64,000 bases of DNA, from the NCBI RefSeq assembly GCF_017308975.1, contig NZ_JADWPD010000040.1, positions 38,987 to 102,986 of the forward strand. The letters run 5' to 3'. Origin of the DNA: Amycolatopsis sp. MtRt-6 (GTDB lineage Bacteria > Actinomycetota > Actinomycetes > Mycobacteriales > Pseudonocardiaceae). The notes below the pieces were generated by a model that was not told the DNA's origin, made no database searches, and worked only from the letters and a program-made list of their open reading frames with translations. The first letter of the stretch is position 1, and every line of letters starts with the position of its first letter. Shown in pieces: positions 51,555 through 60,273 of this stretch. The translations under genes were made by a program, and so were the position numbers.

Positions 51555-52562
51555 TCAGGCGGTGCGGCGGGCCGTCGAGCCGCGGACCACCAGCTCCGGG
51601 GCGAACAGCAGCTCCTCCGCCGCCACTTCGCCGCCGTTGATGCGCTTGACCAGCAGTTCCACCACCGCGCGACCCATGGCCTCGATCGGCTGGCGGGTGG
51701 TCGTCAGCGGCGGGTCGGTGCAGTTCATCAGTGCCGAGTCGTCGTAGCCGACGACCGAGATGTCGCCCGGCACCGACAGGCCCTGCCGCCGGGCCGCGCG
51801 GATCGCGCCGAGGGCCAGCAGGTCGCTCGCGCACAGCACGGCCGTCGCGCCGCGCGGGTACAGGCGGGCCGCCGCCGCGTGGCCGCCTTCGATCGAGAAC
51901 ATCCCGTGCTCGACCAGCTCGTCCAGCACCGGCAGGCCCAGCTTCGCGGCGTACGCCTGGAACGCCTCGAGCTTGCGGCGCGACGGCACGTGGTCCGACG
52001 GGCCCAGGACCAGGCCGATCTTCTCGTGTCCGAGCGAGCTCAGGTGCCCGACGACCTGCTCGACGGCCACCGCGTCGTCGCACGAGACCTGCGGCAGCCC
52101 GAGGTGGTCGACGGCGGCGTTGATCAGCACCGTCGGCAGCCGCCGTTCGACGAGGTGGTGGTAGTGCGAGTGGACCGCGTCCGCCTGCGCGTACAGCCCG
52201 CCGGCGAAGACCACGCCCGACACCTGCTGCTGGAGAAGCAGTTCGACGTACTCCGCTTCGGAGACCCCGCCCGCCGTCCGCGTGCAGAGCACCGGCGTGA
52301 ACCCCTGCTGGGCGAGGGCGTTGCCCATGATCTCGGCCAGTGCCGGGAAGATCGGGTTCTGCAGTTCCGGCAGCACCAGCCCGACCAGGCGGGCCCGTTC
52401 GCCCCGCAGCTGGGTGGGCCGCTCGTACCCCATCACGTCGAGCGCGGTGAGCACGGCGGCCCGGGTGCCGGCGGACACCCCGGACCGGCCGTTGAGCACC
52501 CGGCTGACCGTGGCTTCACTGACCCCGACCTGGCGGGCGACTTCGGCAAGACGACGCGTCAT
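51555..52562 (-). CDS. LacI-family transcriptional regulator of the alpha-glucoside operon
   Basis: A 335-residue LacI protein: HTH RLAEVARQVGVSEATVSRVLNG at 4-25 in parts, hinge region, and the effector domain with LVGLVLPELQNPIFPALAEIMG, CASDLLALGAIRAARRQGLSVPGDISVVGYDD and TTTRQPIEAMGRAVVELL. The gene precedes the transporter operon on the same strand and should repress it in the absence of the sugar. ATG 52562; an adjacent region with TTGCAA (51514-51519) may be part of its site. Confidence 0.9.
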   Translation of the reverse strand: MTRRLAEVARQVGVSEATVSRVLNGRSGVSAGTRAAVLTALDVMGYERPTQLRGERARLVGLVLPELQNPIFPALAEIMGNALAQQGFTPVLCTRTAGGVSEAEYVELLLQQQVSGVVFAGGLYAQADAVHSHYHHLVERRLPTVLINAAVDHLGLPQVSCDDAVAVEQVVGHLSSLGHEKIGLVLGPSDHVPSRRKLEAFQAYAAKLGLPVLDELVEHGMFSIEGGHAAAARLYPRGATAVLCASDLLALGAIRAARRQGLSVPGDISVVGYDDSALMNCTDPPLTTTRQPIEAMGRAVVELLVKRINGGEVAAEELLFAPELVVRGSTARRTA

Positions 52563-52666
52563 GGGCGAAACTTTACAGCAATCGAGCGCAAAAGTACGAC
52601 GTGCGTGAACGTGCCGACGCCCGGAGCAACGCCTGCGCCGGTGGTCCGCGCTGATAGTTTTCAGTC

Positions 52667-53449
52667 ATGAGCCAGCGACGTGCGGACGGGAGCGCCGGGG
52701 ACGCGGACTACGGCGCGATCGGCGGGGTCTACACCGACTACCGCAAGCCGGATCCCCGGATCGGCCAGTACATCCTCGACGCGCTGGGCGACGCGCGGAC
52801 CGTGCTGAACGTCGGCGCGGGCGCCGGCGCGTACGAACCCGGAGACCGCGAAGTGACCGCCGTCGAGCCGTCGGCGTCGATGCGCGCGCAGCGGCCGGCG
52901 GGCCTGCCGCCCGCGGTCGACGCCGTCGCGGAGAAGCTGCCGTTCCCGGACCGGGCGTTCGAAGGGGCGATGAGCACGTTCAGCGTGCACCAGTGGAACG
53001 ACCTGTGGGCCGGCCTCAAGGAGATGCGCCGCGTCACCCGCGGCCCGATCGCCATCCTGACCTGCGACCCGGATCGGCTGCGCCGCTTCTGGCTGCTCGA
53101 CTACGCCCCCGAGGTGATCGAGACCGAGGCCCGGCGCTACCCGTCGGTCGACGACATCGCCGACGGGCTCGGCGGCCACACGGAAGTCATCGGCGTGCCG
53201 ATCCCGATCGACTGCACCGACGGCTTCAACGAGGCGTACTACGCCCGCCCGGAACGCCTCCTGGACCCGGGCGCCCGGCTGTCGTGCTCGGCGTGGAGCT
53301 TCGTCGACGACCGCGTGCACCACCGCTTCGCCGCCGAGCTGCAGCACGACCTGGACGACGGGACGTGGGAACGCCGCTACGGCAAGCTGCGCGAGCAGCC
53401 TGCGTTCGAGGGCTCCCTGGTCCTCGTCGTCTCGGATCCCACGGGGTAA
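52667..53449 (+). CDS. Class I SAM-dependent methyltransferase
   Basis: A 260-residue methyltransferase. The SAM-binding glycine loop is in TVLNVGAGAGAYEP (~45-58), followed by VTAVEPSASMRAQRP (Asp/Glu at strand 2 end), PFPDRAFEGAMSTFSVHQWND (motif post II) and AILTCDP. Small-molecule methyltransferase type; the substrate is not obvious. It is divergent from the LacI gene and convergent with the acyltransferase operon, with only 4 bases between stop codons. Whether it works with that operon is unclear as it lies on the other strand. Confidence 0.85.
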   Translation: MSQRRADGSAGDADYGAIGGVYTDYRKPDPRIGQYILDALGDARTVLNVGAGAGAYEPGDREVTAVEPSASMRAQRPAGLPPAVDAVAEKLPFPDRAFEGAMSTFSVHQWNDLWAGLKEMRRVTRGPIAILTCDPDRLRRFWLLDYAPEVIETEARRYPSVDDIADGLGGHTEVIGVPIPIDCTDGFNEAYYARPERLLDPGARLSCSAWSFVDDRVHHRFAAELQHDLDDGTWERRYGKLREQPAFEGSLVLVVSDPTG

Positions 53450-53453
53450 CGGC

Positions 53454-55190
53454 CTACTCGGCCAGCAGCTCCTGCAGTTCCCGCACCGCGACGGCGAGTT
53501 CGCCGGCGAAGCGGTACATCTCCGCGGAGACGTGCTTCGGCGTGCTCAGGTAGATGTTCCAGCGGTCCGGCAGCAGTACGTACGCGACGCCGATGCACTG
53601 CGGGCTGGTCGAGCCGAAGCCGAAGTACTGGATGTTGACCGACGGCGCCGAGCTGGTGCTCAGGTAGTCGTCACGCGACTTCAGCCAGCCCGGCGAGGAG
53701 AACAGCGCCGGCGTTTCCGTGTCACCACGGCGTTTGCCGATCAGCTGCAGCTCCCACAGGTGCTGCTCCGGCGCGTCGCCGGCCTGGCACTCCTTCGCCC
53801 GCGCCACGTGCTTCGCCGCGGCCGCGCGGAACGCTTCGCGCTTCTCCTCCACCGGGGCGTCGGAGGTCATGACGTCGGCGAAGCGCACGACTTCCGGCGT
53901 GACGACCCGCATGGCCTCGGTCCGGCCGTTCTGGAACTGCCGGGTGGCGATCGACTCGTACGTCGCCCCGGTCAGGCCCTTCGCGCGGCGGTGGGCCAGC
54001 TGGTACGCCATCTGCGCGAAGGCGTCGGGGGACATCCCGAGCTCCTTCGCGCGGTTCGCCCCGAAGTCGAACGACACCGTCTGCGTCGCCGTCGCGTCCG
54101 CGTAGGCCTTGAACGCTTCCCGGGCGGCGCGCGCGTCTTCGCGGAGTGCGTCGGTCAGCGTGAACTCGACGACTTCGTAGCCGGGGACGCCTTCTGCCGG
54201 CTCGCGCGGCTCCCGTGAGCCGCTCAGCAGCGCGTCGGTGAAGCCGAGGATCGTCGTGCCGTCCAGTTCGCAGTGCTCGACGTTGATCCCCGCGGTGCCG
54301 TCCTCGAAGACGATCAGCGACACCGCCTTGTCATACCAACGATTGTCGCCGTACAGCAGCTGGTCGTTCGCCTCCAGGGCGTCCGACGGCGTGAAGTCGT
54401 CCAGGCACAGGCAGAACAGCGCGGTCTCGATGGTCTCCAACGCGGCGGCGTTGCCCGCTTCGAGCAGTGCGGCCCGCGAAGCCGCCCATTCCGCGCGCGC
54501 CTTCGTCGTGAAGGACCCGGCCGGGACGTCGGTGACGTGGTCGTCCTTGAGGATCGCGCGCAGCGCGTCGGCCAGCTGCGCCGGCGAGTGCGGGCGGCCG
54601 TCCTCGGCGAGCACGTCCAGCCGGAACGGCGTGCCCTTCGAGAACACGACGATGTGCCGTTCGGGCGACGGGAACCGCGTGCGCGCGGTGTCCAGCAGCT
54701 CGCCCGGGATCCGCGTGGCCGAGAAGAGGTACTTGTGCTGCACCATCGACTGCGGCGTGCCGCGCAGGAGCACCGGCGGCACCCGCTCGTCGTCGAGCTT
54801 CAGCTTGTAGTCCACGGCGGCCGCGGTCAGCTCGGCCGCGCGCTCCACCTGGCCGAGCGGGGAGTCCTGGAACAGGAAGAAGAAGTTGGCGTTGAGCGCG
54901 ATCCGGTCGCGGCGGCCGAGGTAGCGGTACGGCCAGAACGTGTCGAGCCAGCTGCGCACGCCGGGCGAGCGGTCGTACTCCTCGAGCGCGGCCTGCAGCT
55001 CCGGCCCCGGGCCCGCCACGAATTCCGCGAGCGCCGCTTCGGTCTCCGCCAGCTCGTCCGGCGTCAGCAGCGGGGCGCACCACTCGAGGAACCGGCGGCG
55101 GCTGTCCTCCAGGGTGGGGACGGGGACGCGGGGGAGCCGGTCCTCGTTGCCGAAGGTGCGGGTGGACCATTCCGGACTGCTCACGGTCAT
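53454..55190 (-). CDS. Choline/carnitine O-acyltransferase family protein
   Basis: A 578-residue member of the carnitine acyltransferase superfamily, rare in bacteria. The catalytic His306 is in NVEHCELDGTTILGF; preceding family blocks are LYGDNRWYDKAVSLIVFEDGTAGIN and HKYLFSATRIPG. The C-terminal STSSAPSVNIQYFGFGS resembles the region that binds carnitine and CoA in family members. It would transfer an acyl group from acyl-CoA to a hydroxyl of a trimethylammonium-type acceptor. It is translationally coupled (ATGA at 55187-55190) to the methyltransferase, which follows the oxygenase. Suggested pathway: hydroxylation, N-methylation, O-acylation. No transit or signal peptide. Confidence 0.85.
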   Translation of the reverse strand: MTVSSPEWSTRTFGNEDRLPRVPVPTLEDSRRRFLEWCAPLLTPDELAETEAALAEFVAGPGPELQAALEEYDRSPGVRSWLDTFWPYRYLGRRDRIALNANFFFLFQDSPLGQVERAAELTAAAVDYKLKLDDERVPPVLLRGTPQSMVQHKYLFSATRIPGELLDTARTRFPSPERHIVVFSKGTPFRLDVLAEDGRPHSPAQLADALRAILKDDHVTDVPAGSFTTKARAEWAASRAALLEAGNAAALETIETALFCLCLDDFTPSDALEANDQLLYGDNRWYDKAVSLIVFEDGTAGINVEHCELDGTTILGFTDALLSGSREPREPAEGVPGYEVVEFTLTDALREDARAAREAFKAYADATATQTVSFDFGANRAKELGMSPDAFAQMAYQLAHRRAKGLTGATYESIATRQFQNGRTEAMRVVTPEVVRFADVMTSDAPVEEKREAFRAAAAKHVARAKECQAGDAPEQHLWELQLIGKRRGDTETPALFSSPGWLKSRDDYLSTSSAPSVNIQYFGFGSTSPQCIGVAYVLLPDRWNIYLSTPKHVSAEMYRFAGELAVAVRELQELLAE

Positions 55191-55996
55191 CCTTCTGCGT
55201 CGAAGTCGGGGAGTGCTGGCAAGCCTGCAGGACGGGAAACATACAGCTGCGCGTAGAGCCACCCGTCGGACTCCAGGCCGGTGGGGTCGACGCCGGCCGC
55301 GCTCAGCGTGTCCAGGATCTGCGTCTGCTCCTCGGCGGACGCGAACTGCCGCTGCCGGAAGACCCCTGCGACGCCCGTGGTCTCGTACCCCAGCTCGGCG
55401 AGGCTCTCGGCGATCGGCTCGTAGGAGAACATCCGCAGCACGAAGTGCGCCATCCACGGCCGCGCGCCGCGGGCGACCCTCGACAGCGTCTTCTCGGTGA
55501 CGTACCCGACGAAGCCGGTCGAGACGACGAGGTCGACGTCGTCCAGCAGCTTCTGCTGGGTGCTGTCCGGGTCGTCGCCTTCGAGGTCGGCGTGGATGGC
55601 CTCGTCGAGGAAGCCGGCGGAAAGCGCGTATTCGAGCGCCGGGGCCGAGCTGTCCAGGCCGTAGAACCTCGGGCCGCCGGGGCGGACGCGCTTGCGGTCC
55701 GCCTCGACCAGTGCCGTGTGGTCCAGTGCGCGCACGGCCGGGTCGGTGTAGTGCGTGTAGAGGTCGTCCATCGTCGCTTCGCAGCGCTGCAGGGCCGCGT
55801 TGACGCCGTAGGAGCAGCCGACGTCCAGCACGGTCGGCCGCTCGGCGGGGTGCGCGGCGATCAGCTTCGCGAAGTACGGCTTCGCCGCCTGCGGGATGTG
55901 GTAGCCCACGCGCTTCAGCGTGCCGAAGAACGGACGCGGGTCGGGCGCGGTGTAGATGTGGTCGAACGAGATCTTGCCGGTCGAGTCGAAGGGCAC
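55187..55996 (-). CDS. SAM-dependent methyltransferase of the acyl-betaine-like operon
   Basis: A 269-residue class I methyltransferase. SAM loop TVLDVGCSYGVNAALQ (~52-67), then ATMDDLYTHYTDPAVRALD and RFYGLDSSAPALEYALSAGF (motif II), DLVVSTGFVGYVTEKTL. Probably N-methylates an amino group, given a carnitine-acyltransferase partner. Start at GTG 55996 with AGGGAGC, 16 bases after the oxygenase stop; a GTG at 56035 would overlap it. Stop overlaps the acyltransferase start. Function inferred from context, not from residues specific for the substrate. Confidence 0.8.
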   Translation of the reverse strand: MPFDSTGKISFDHIYTAPDPRPFFGTLKRVGYHIPQAAKPYFAKLIAAHPAERPTVLDVGCSYGVNAALQRCEATMDDLYTHYTDPAVRALDHTALVEADRKRVRPGGPRFYGLDSSAPALEYALSAGFLDEAIHADLEGDDPDSTQQKLLDDVDLVVSTGFVGYVTEKTLSRVARGARPWMAHFVLRMFSYEPIAESLAELGYETTGVAGVFRQRQFASAEEQTQILDTLSAAGVDPTGLESDGWLYAQLYVSRPAGLPALPDFDAEG

Positions 55997-56012
55997 GGGC
56001 CAGGCTCCCTGA

Positions 56013-56867
56013 TCAGTCGAGCAGTTCGTCGCCACGGACGCTGCGTCCGGCGAGGTGGGCGGGCAGAACGCGGCCGAAGAGCTGCCGGGTCCGCTCCGCG
56101 CTGCCGATGACCCCCGGGCGCTCGCTGTAGGCGAAGATCGCGGAGTGCCGCGCGATCGCGCCCTCCACGGTACTCACCCGGTGCAGCGCGAAGCGTCCTT
56201 TGAAGAGCTGGAGATCACCGGGCCGCAGGTGCAGCCGCCGGACCAAGCGGGTGTCGCCGGCCAGCACCGAGCGCACGGCGGCGAAGTTCTCGTCCGCGGC
56301 GGACCGGATGTTCGGGCAGTACTCGAACACCCCGCCCGCGCCGGGCTCCTGGGTGAGCATGCTGACGGTGAACTCGTTCGTGTCGAAGTGCCACGGGTGC
56401 GCGCGGCCGGGCGCGATCACGTTGAGCGTCAGCCCCGACAGCGGGTCCGCGAGTTCGTGCAGCTCCGGCAGCCCGAAGCAGTCCGCGACGAACCGGCGGA
56501 ACATCGGGCTCGTGTAGAGCCGGGCGATGATCGCCGACGCCGGGATGCGGTCGCGCGCGACGAAGGCGTTGCCGCGTTCCAGGATCGTCCGGCCGGGGTG
56601 GCCGTCGGGCAGCGGCTCGCCGACCGCGGTGTTGTAGGCGTTGACCCGCTCGATCTTCGTGTACGCGTCCCCTTCGAGCGCGGCGCACTCCGCCCGCAGG
56701 ACCTCGCGCAGCTCCGGGCGGACGAAGTCGGCGAGCACGCTGCAGCCGGCTTCGGCCAGCTCGGCGCGGGTCCGGCCGACCGTCTCCCGCCAGGCGCGGC
56801 TGTCCGGATCGGTGAGCGGGTAACGGTCGGTGTCGACCATTTCCAGTGGCGCTACGGAGGTGCTCAT
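56013..56867 (-). CDS. Fe(II)/2-oxoglutarate oxygenase, HalD/BesD-like
   Basis: A 284-residue oxygenase of the family that includes amino acid halogenases and hydroxylases acting on free basic amino acids. Iron ligands seen: His160 and Asp162 (AHPWHFDTNEF) and His229 (FALHRVSTVEG); 2-oxoglutarate-binding Arg240 (ARHSAIF). The HxD form argues for hydroxylation, as the halogenases carry HxG. QEPGAGGVFEYCPNIRSAADEN is family-typical. Start ATG 56867, first gene of the operon with the methyltransferase and acyltransferase. Likely substrate a free amino acid such as lysine or a relative; not proven. Confidence 0.82.
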   Translation of the reverse strand: MSTSVAPLEMVDTDRYPLTDPDSRAWRETVGRTRAELAEAGCSVLADFVRPELREVLRAECAALEGDAYTKIERVNAYNTAVGEPLPDGHPGRTILERGNAFVARDRIPASAIIARLYTSPMFRRFVADCFGLPELHELADPLSGLTLNVIAPGRAHPWHFDTNEFTVSMLTQEPGAGGVFEYCPNIRSAADENFAAVRSVLAGDTRLVRRLHLRPGDLQLFKGRFALHRVSTVEGAIARHSAIFAYSERPGVIGSAERTRQLFGRVLPAHLAGRSVRGDELLD

Positions 56868-56899
56868 CGTCGAGGTCCCTTCCGGCGGGTGAAGGAACA

Positions 56900-56926
56900 G
56901 AGGTAGCACAGAAGCCCGCTGGTCAA
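56900..56926 (-). promoter_or_regulatory. Possible promoter of the oxygenase operon
   Basis: On the minus strand TTGACC (56926-56921) and TACCTC (56905-56900) are 15 bases apart, just upstream of the start at 56867. Spacing is short; low confidence. Confidence 0.3.
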
Positions 56927-56957
56927 CCGTGGGTTTGTGAGCGGTGACACACGGTCG

Positions 56958-57488
56958 TCAGTTGCCGATTCTGCTGGCCCACGCGCTGAGCTTGACGGTG
57001 TCGGTGGTGCCGAGATCCGTCTCCAGGGGCTGCCGCTGCTCGGGCTCCCCGGGGATCGGGACCACCGCGATCGCGGCACCGGTGCGCTTGTCGCCGCTGG
57101 TGACGGTGGCCGACCAGGCGAGCACCGACAGCGCTTTCTCACCCGGCCGCAGCGTCAGATCCTGCGGCCCCGGATCGGCGGCGAAGTACGACGTCTCGTG
57201 CAGGACCTTGACGTCGAGCGAGGTGCCGTCGCCGGCGAGGACCTTCAGGTCCGGGTAGCCGGTGACCTTGCGCGGGATGGCGTCCAGGTTGGTCAGCGTC
57301 AGGACGCTGGCGCGGTGGCCGAGCCCGGCTTCGACCTGACCGACCGAAAGGGACAGCCCCTTCGACGGCGGCGGCCCGTACGTCGGGCTCGGCGTGGGTG
57401 CCGGCGTCGGAGCCGGCGGCGGCGGCGGACTGGCACAGCCCGCGAGAAGCGCTACGAAGAGAACTGGTACGAAGCGAGAAACCCCCAT
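56958..57488 (-). CDS. Secreted lipoprotein, DUF4232-like
   Basis: A 176-residue lipoprotein: signal peptide FVPVLFVALLAGC with the lipobox Cys (~18), then a Pro/Ala/Thr linker (PPPPAPTPAPTPSP), and a beta-rich domain (SVLTLTNLDAIPRKVTGYPDLKV, LSVLAWSATVTSGD) of DUF4232 type. Cell-surface protein of unknown role. Same strand and separate from fbiC, whose end is 43 bases from its start region. Confidence 0.8.
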   Translation of the reverse strand: MGVSRFVPVLFVALLAGCASPPPPPAPTPAPTPSPTYGPPPSKGLSLSVGQVEAGLGHRASVLTLTNLDAIPRKVTGYPDLKVLAGDGTSLDVKVLHETSYFAADPGPQDLTLRPGEKALSVLAWSATVTSGDKRTGAAIAVVPIPGEPEQRQPLETDLGTTDTVKLSAWASRIGN

Positions 57489-57531
57489 GTGGGTGAGGAT
57501 AGCGGGCGCCTCGGAAGGCGCCCGCTGTCCC

Positions 57532-60129
57532 TCAGGGCGTCAGCAGCGGCAGGAGCGGCTTGCGCACCGCCGTCGCGACTCCGTCCGATGCTTCCGCGGC
57601 GGCGAGCCGCTCGGCCGACGGCCGTCCGTAGCCCGTCGTGCGCTGGACCAGCGGGCGGCCCAGCGGCTCGACCATCGCGCGCATGTCGCTGATCGTCTTG
57701 TACGACCCGTGCGACGCGCCGGCCATCCGGCTGATCGTCTCCTCCATCAGCGTCCCGCCGATGTCGTTGACGCCGCCCTGCAGCACCGCGCGGCTGCCCT
57801 CTTCACCGAGCTTCACCCAGGAGCTCTGGATGTTGTCGATCATGCCGTGCAGCAGCACCCGGGCCAGCGCGTGCACCGCGCGGTTCTCGCGCAAGGTCGT
57901 GCCCGGGCGGGCGAGCCCGGCCAGGTAGATCGGCGCGCTCTGGTGGATGAACGGCAGCAGCACGAACTCGGTGAACCCGCGCCGGCCGTGCTTCTCCAGG
58001 CCTTCGCGCTGCAGCCGCGCCAGCAGCTTCAGGTGCGCGACCCAGTGCGCCGGCGTGTCGACGTGGCCGTACATCATCGTGGACGTCGTCGGCAGCCCGA
58101 CCTCGTGCGCGGTCGTGACCACCTTGATCCACTCCGACGTCGGCAGCTTGCCCTTGGTGAGCACCCAGCGGACGTCGTCGTCGAGGATCTCCGCGGCCGT
58201 CCCCGGCAGCGAGTCCACACCGGACTCCTTGGCCTTGATCAGCCAGTCGCGCAGCGAGAGGTTGGTCCGCGAAGCGCCGTTCACGACCTCCATCGGGCTG
58301 TAGGAGTGCAGGTGGATCTCCGGCTGACGGCGCTTGACCTCGGCCGCGAGGTCGAAGTACGCGGTGCCCGGCAGGTCCGGGTGGATGCCGCCCTGCATGC
58401 AGATCTCGGTCGCGCCCGCGGCCCAGGCCTCGTCGACGCGGTCGCCGACCTGCTCCAGCGAGAGCGTGTACGCGTCGGCGTCGGTGCGACGCTGCGCGAA
58501 GGCGCAGAAGCGGCAACCCGTGTAGCAGACGTTCGTGAAGTTGATGTTCCGCGTGACGACGAAGGTGACGTCGTCGCCGACCGTCTCGCGCCGCAGGTCG
58601 TCGGCGATCCGGGTGAACGCGTCCAGTTCCTTGCCGTCGGCGTGCAGCAGCGCGAGCGCGGCGTCGTCCGACAGCCCGGCCGGGTCCTTTTCCGCGCTGC
58701 GCAACGCTTCCAGGATGTCGGTGTCGAACTTGGCCGGCCCGGTCTTGATCCGGTCGCCGATCTCCTTCCAGTCCCCGTACACCGAGTCGAAGTCGCCGCG
58801 GCGGTCCTCGGTGCGGCCGCTGGTGTCGATCTCGGTGTGCAGGTCGGTGCGGCCGGACTCCTGCCAGCCGCCGTCCGGCTCCTGCCACGGGATGCCGACC
58901 GGCTTCGCGTCCTCCCGGGCCAGCCCCGTGTCGTAGTCGACGAGCGCGGCGACGTGCCGCGTGATCCGCGGGTCCAGCCACGGCTCGCCGGCCTTGACGT
59001 ACTCCGGGTAGATGGTGAGGCGTTCCTTCAGCTCGAAGCCGGCCTTCTCGGTGCGGCGGGCGAGCTCGTCGATCTGCGGCCACGCGCGTTCCGGGTTGAC
59101 GTGGTCCGGGGTCAGCGGCGAGACACCGCCCCAGTCGTCGATGCCGGCGCGGATCATCAGGTCGTACTGGCTGCCGATCAGGTTCGGCGGCGCCTGGATG
59201 CGCATCTTCGGGCCGAGCACCAGCCGCGCGACGGCGATGTTCGCGGCCAGCTCTTCGAGGTCGGCGTCCGGGGTCGCGCGCATCTTCGTGTCCGGCTTGG
59301 CCCGGAAGTTCTGCACGATGACTTCCTGGATGCCGCCGTAGGTCTTGGCGACCTTGCGGATCTCGAACAGCGCGTCCGCGCGCTCCTCGAACGTTTCGCC
59401 GATGCCGATCAGGACACCGGTGGTGAACGGGACACTGCTGCGCCCGGCGTCTTCGAGCACCCGCAGCCGGACCGCCGGGTCCTTGTCCGGGGAGCCGTAG
59501 TGCGGGCCGCCCTTCTCGCTCCACAGCCGGGTCGCGGTGGTCTCCAGCATCATGCCCATCGACGGCGCGACCGGCTTGAGCCGCTGGAAGTCCTGCCAGG
59601 TCAGCACGCCGGGGTTGAGGTGCGGCAGCAGGCCGGTCTCCTCCAGCACCCGGATCGCCATCGCGCGGACGTAGGAGAGCGTGTCGTCGTAGCCGTGCGC
59701 GTCCAGCCACTCGCGGGCGGCCTTCCAGCGGTCCTCGGGCCGGTCGCCGAGCGTGAACAGGGCCTCCTTGCAGCCCATTTCGGCACCCTTGCGGGCGATG
59801 TCGAGGACCTCGTCGGGGGACAGGAACGGCGATTCGAGCCGGCCCGGCACGGTGACGAAGGTGCAGTAGCCGCAGCGGTCGCGGCACAGCCGGGTCAGCG
59901 GGATGAACACCTTGCGGCTGTAGGTGATGATGCCGGCCCGCCCGGCTTCGGCCAGGCCCGCGTCGCGGATGCGCGAGGCGTACTCGGACAGCTTGGTGAG
60001 GTCGTCACCGCGGGCGTGCAGCAGAACGCTCGCTTCGGCTACGTCGAGTGTCTTCCCGTCACGTGCCCGGGCGAGCGCGCGGCGCATCGCGGAGGCGGTC
60101 GGGGTGGTGGCGTCGGGTTCGGGTCCCAT
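57532..60129 (-). CDS. fbiC: Bifunctional FO synthase (7,8-didemethyl-8-hydroxy-5-deazariboflavin synthase)
   Basis: Radical SAM double enzyme of 865 residues making FO, the deazaflavin precursor of F420. The N-terminal CofG half has the cluster motif CRDRCGYC (82-89, CxxxCxxC); the C-terminal CofH half has CYTGCRFC (around 535-542). Both halves are full, with YGGIQEVIVQNFRAKP in the first and GATEICMQGGIHP and SSWVKLGEEGS in the second. This single fused form is normal in actinobacteria (FbiC); it is separate in archaea. ATG 60129. F420 users in this window: the Ddn-like reductase (22.4 kb), the decayed LLM oxidoreductase and perhaps the PNPOx protein. Confidence 0.96.
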   Translation of the reverse strand: MGPEPDATTPTASAMRRALARARDGKTLDVAEASVLLHARGDDLTKLSEYASRIRDAGLAEAGRAGIITYSRKVFIPLTRLCRDRCGYCTFVTVPGRLESPFLSPDEVLDIARKGAEMGCKEALFTLGDRPEDRWKAAREWLDAHGYDDTLSYVRAMAIRVLEETGLLPHLNPGVLTWQDFQRLKPVAPSMGMMLETTATRLWSEKGGPHYGSPDKDPAVRLRVLEDAGRSSVPFTTGVLIGIGETFEERADALFEIRKVAKTYGGIQEVIVQNFRAKPDTKMRATPDADLEELAANIAVARLVLGPKMRIQAPPNLIGSQYDLMIRAGIDDWGGVSPLTPDHVNPERAWPQIDELARRTEKAGFELKERLTIYPEYVKAGEPWLDPRITRHVAALVDYDTGLAREDAKPVGIPWQEPDGGWQESGRTDLHTEIDTSGRTEDRRGDFDSVYGDWKEIGDRIKTGPAKFDTDILEALRSAEKDPAGLSDDAALALLHADGKELDAFTRIADDLRRETVGDDVTFVVTRNINFTNVCYTGCRFCAFAQRRTDADAYTLSLEQVGDRVDEAWAAGATEICMQGGIHPDLPGTAYFDLAAEVKRRQPEIHLHSYSPMEVVNGASRTNLSLRDWLIKAKESGVDSLPGTAAEILDDDVRWVLTKGKLPTSEWIKVVTTAHEVGLPTTSTMMYGHVDTPAHWVAHLKLLARLQREGLEKHGRRGFTEFVLLPFIHQSAPIYLAGLARPGTTLRENRAVHALARVLLHGMIDNIQSSWVKLGEEGSRAVLQGGVNDIGGTLMEETISRMAGASHGSYKTISDMRAMVEPLGRPLVQRTTGYGRPSAERLAAAEASDGVATAVRKPLLPLLTP

Positions 60130-60273
60130 TCCGCCCACGCTAGGACCGTCCTCGCGCGACCAGCCAGTGTGCGTTGCGCACCCGGCTGGGTGCGGACGCG
60201 GCCGTGATCGTCTTCGCAGGTCAGGCCGCTCGGCTGGTTGTCGATCACCGCGCCGGCGTGTATTACCTAAAGG

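Noticed and set aside
57394..60207. Very long plus-strand open frame (937 codons)
   Set aside because: It is the antisense shadow of fbiC, low-complexity Arg/Val/Gly composition, no homology.
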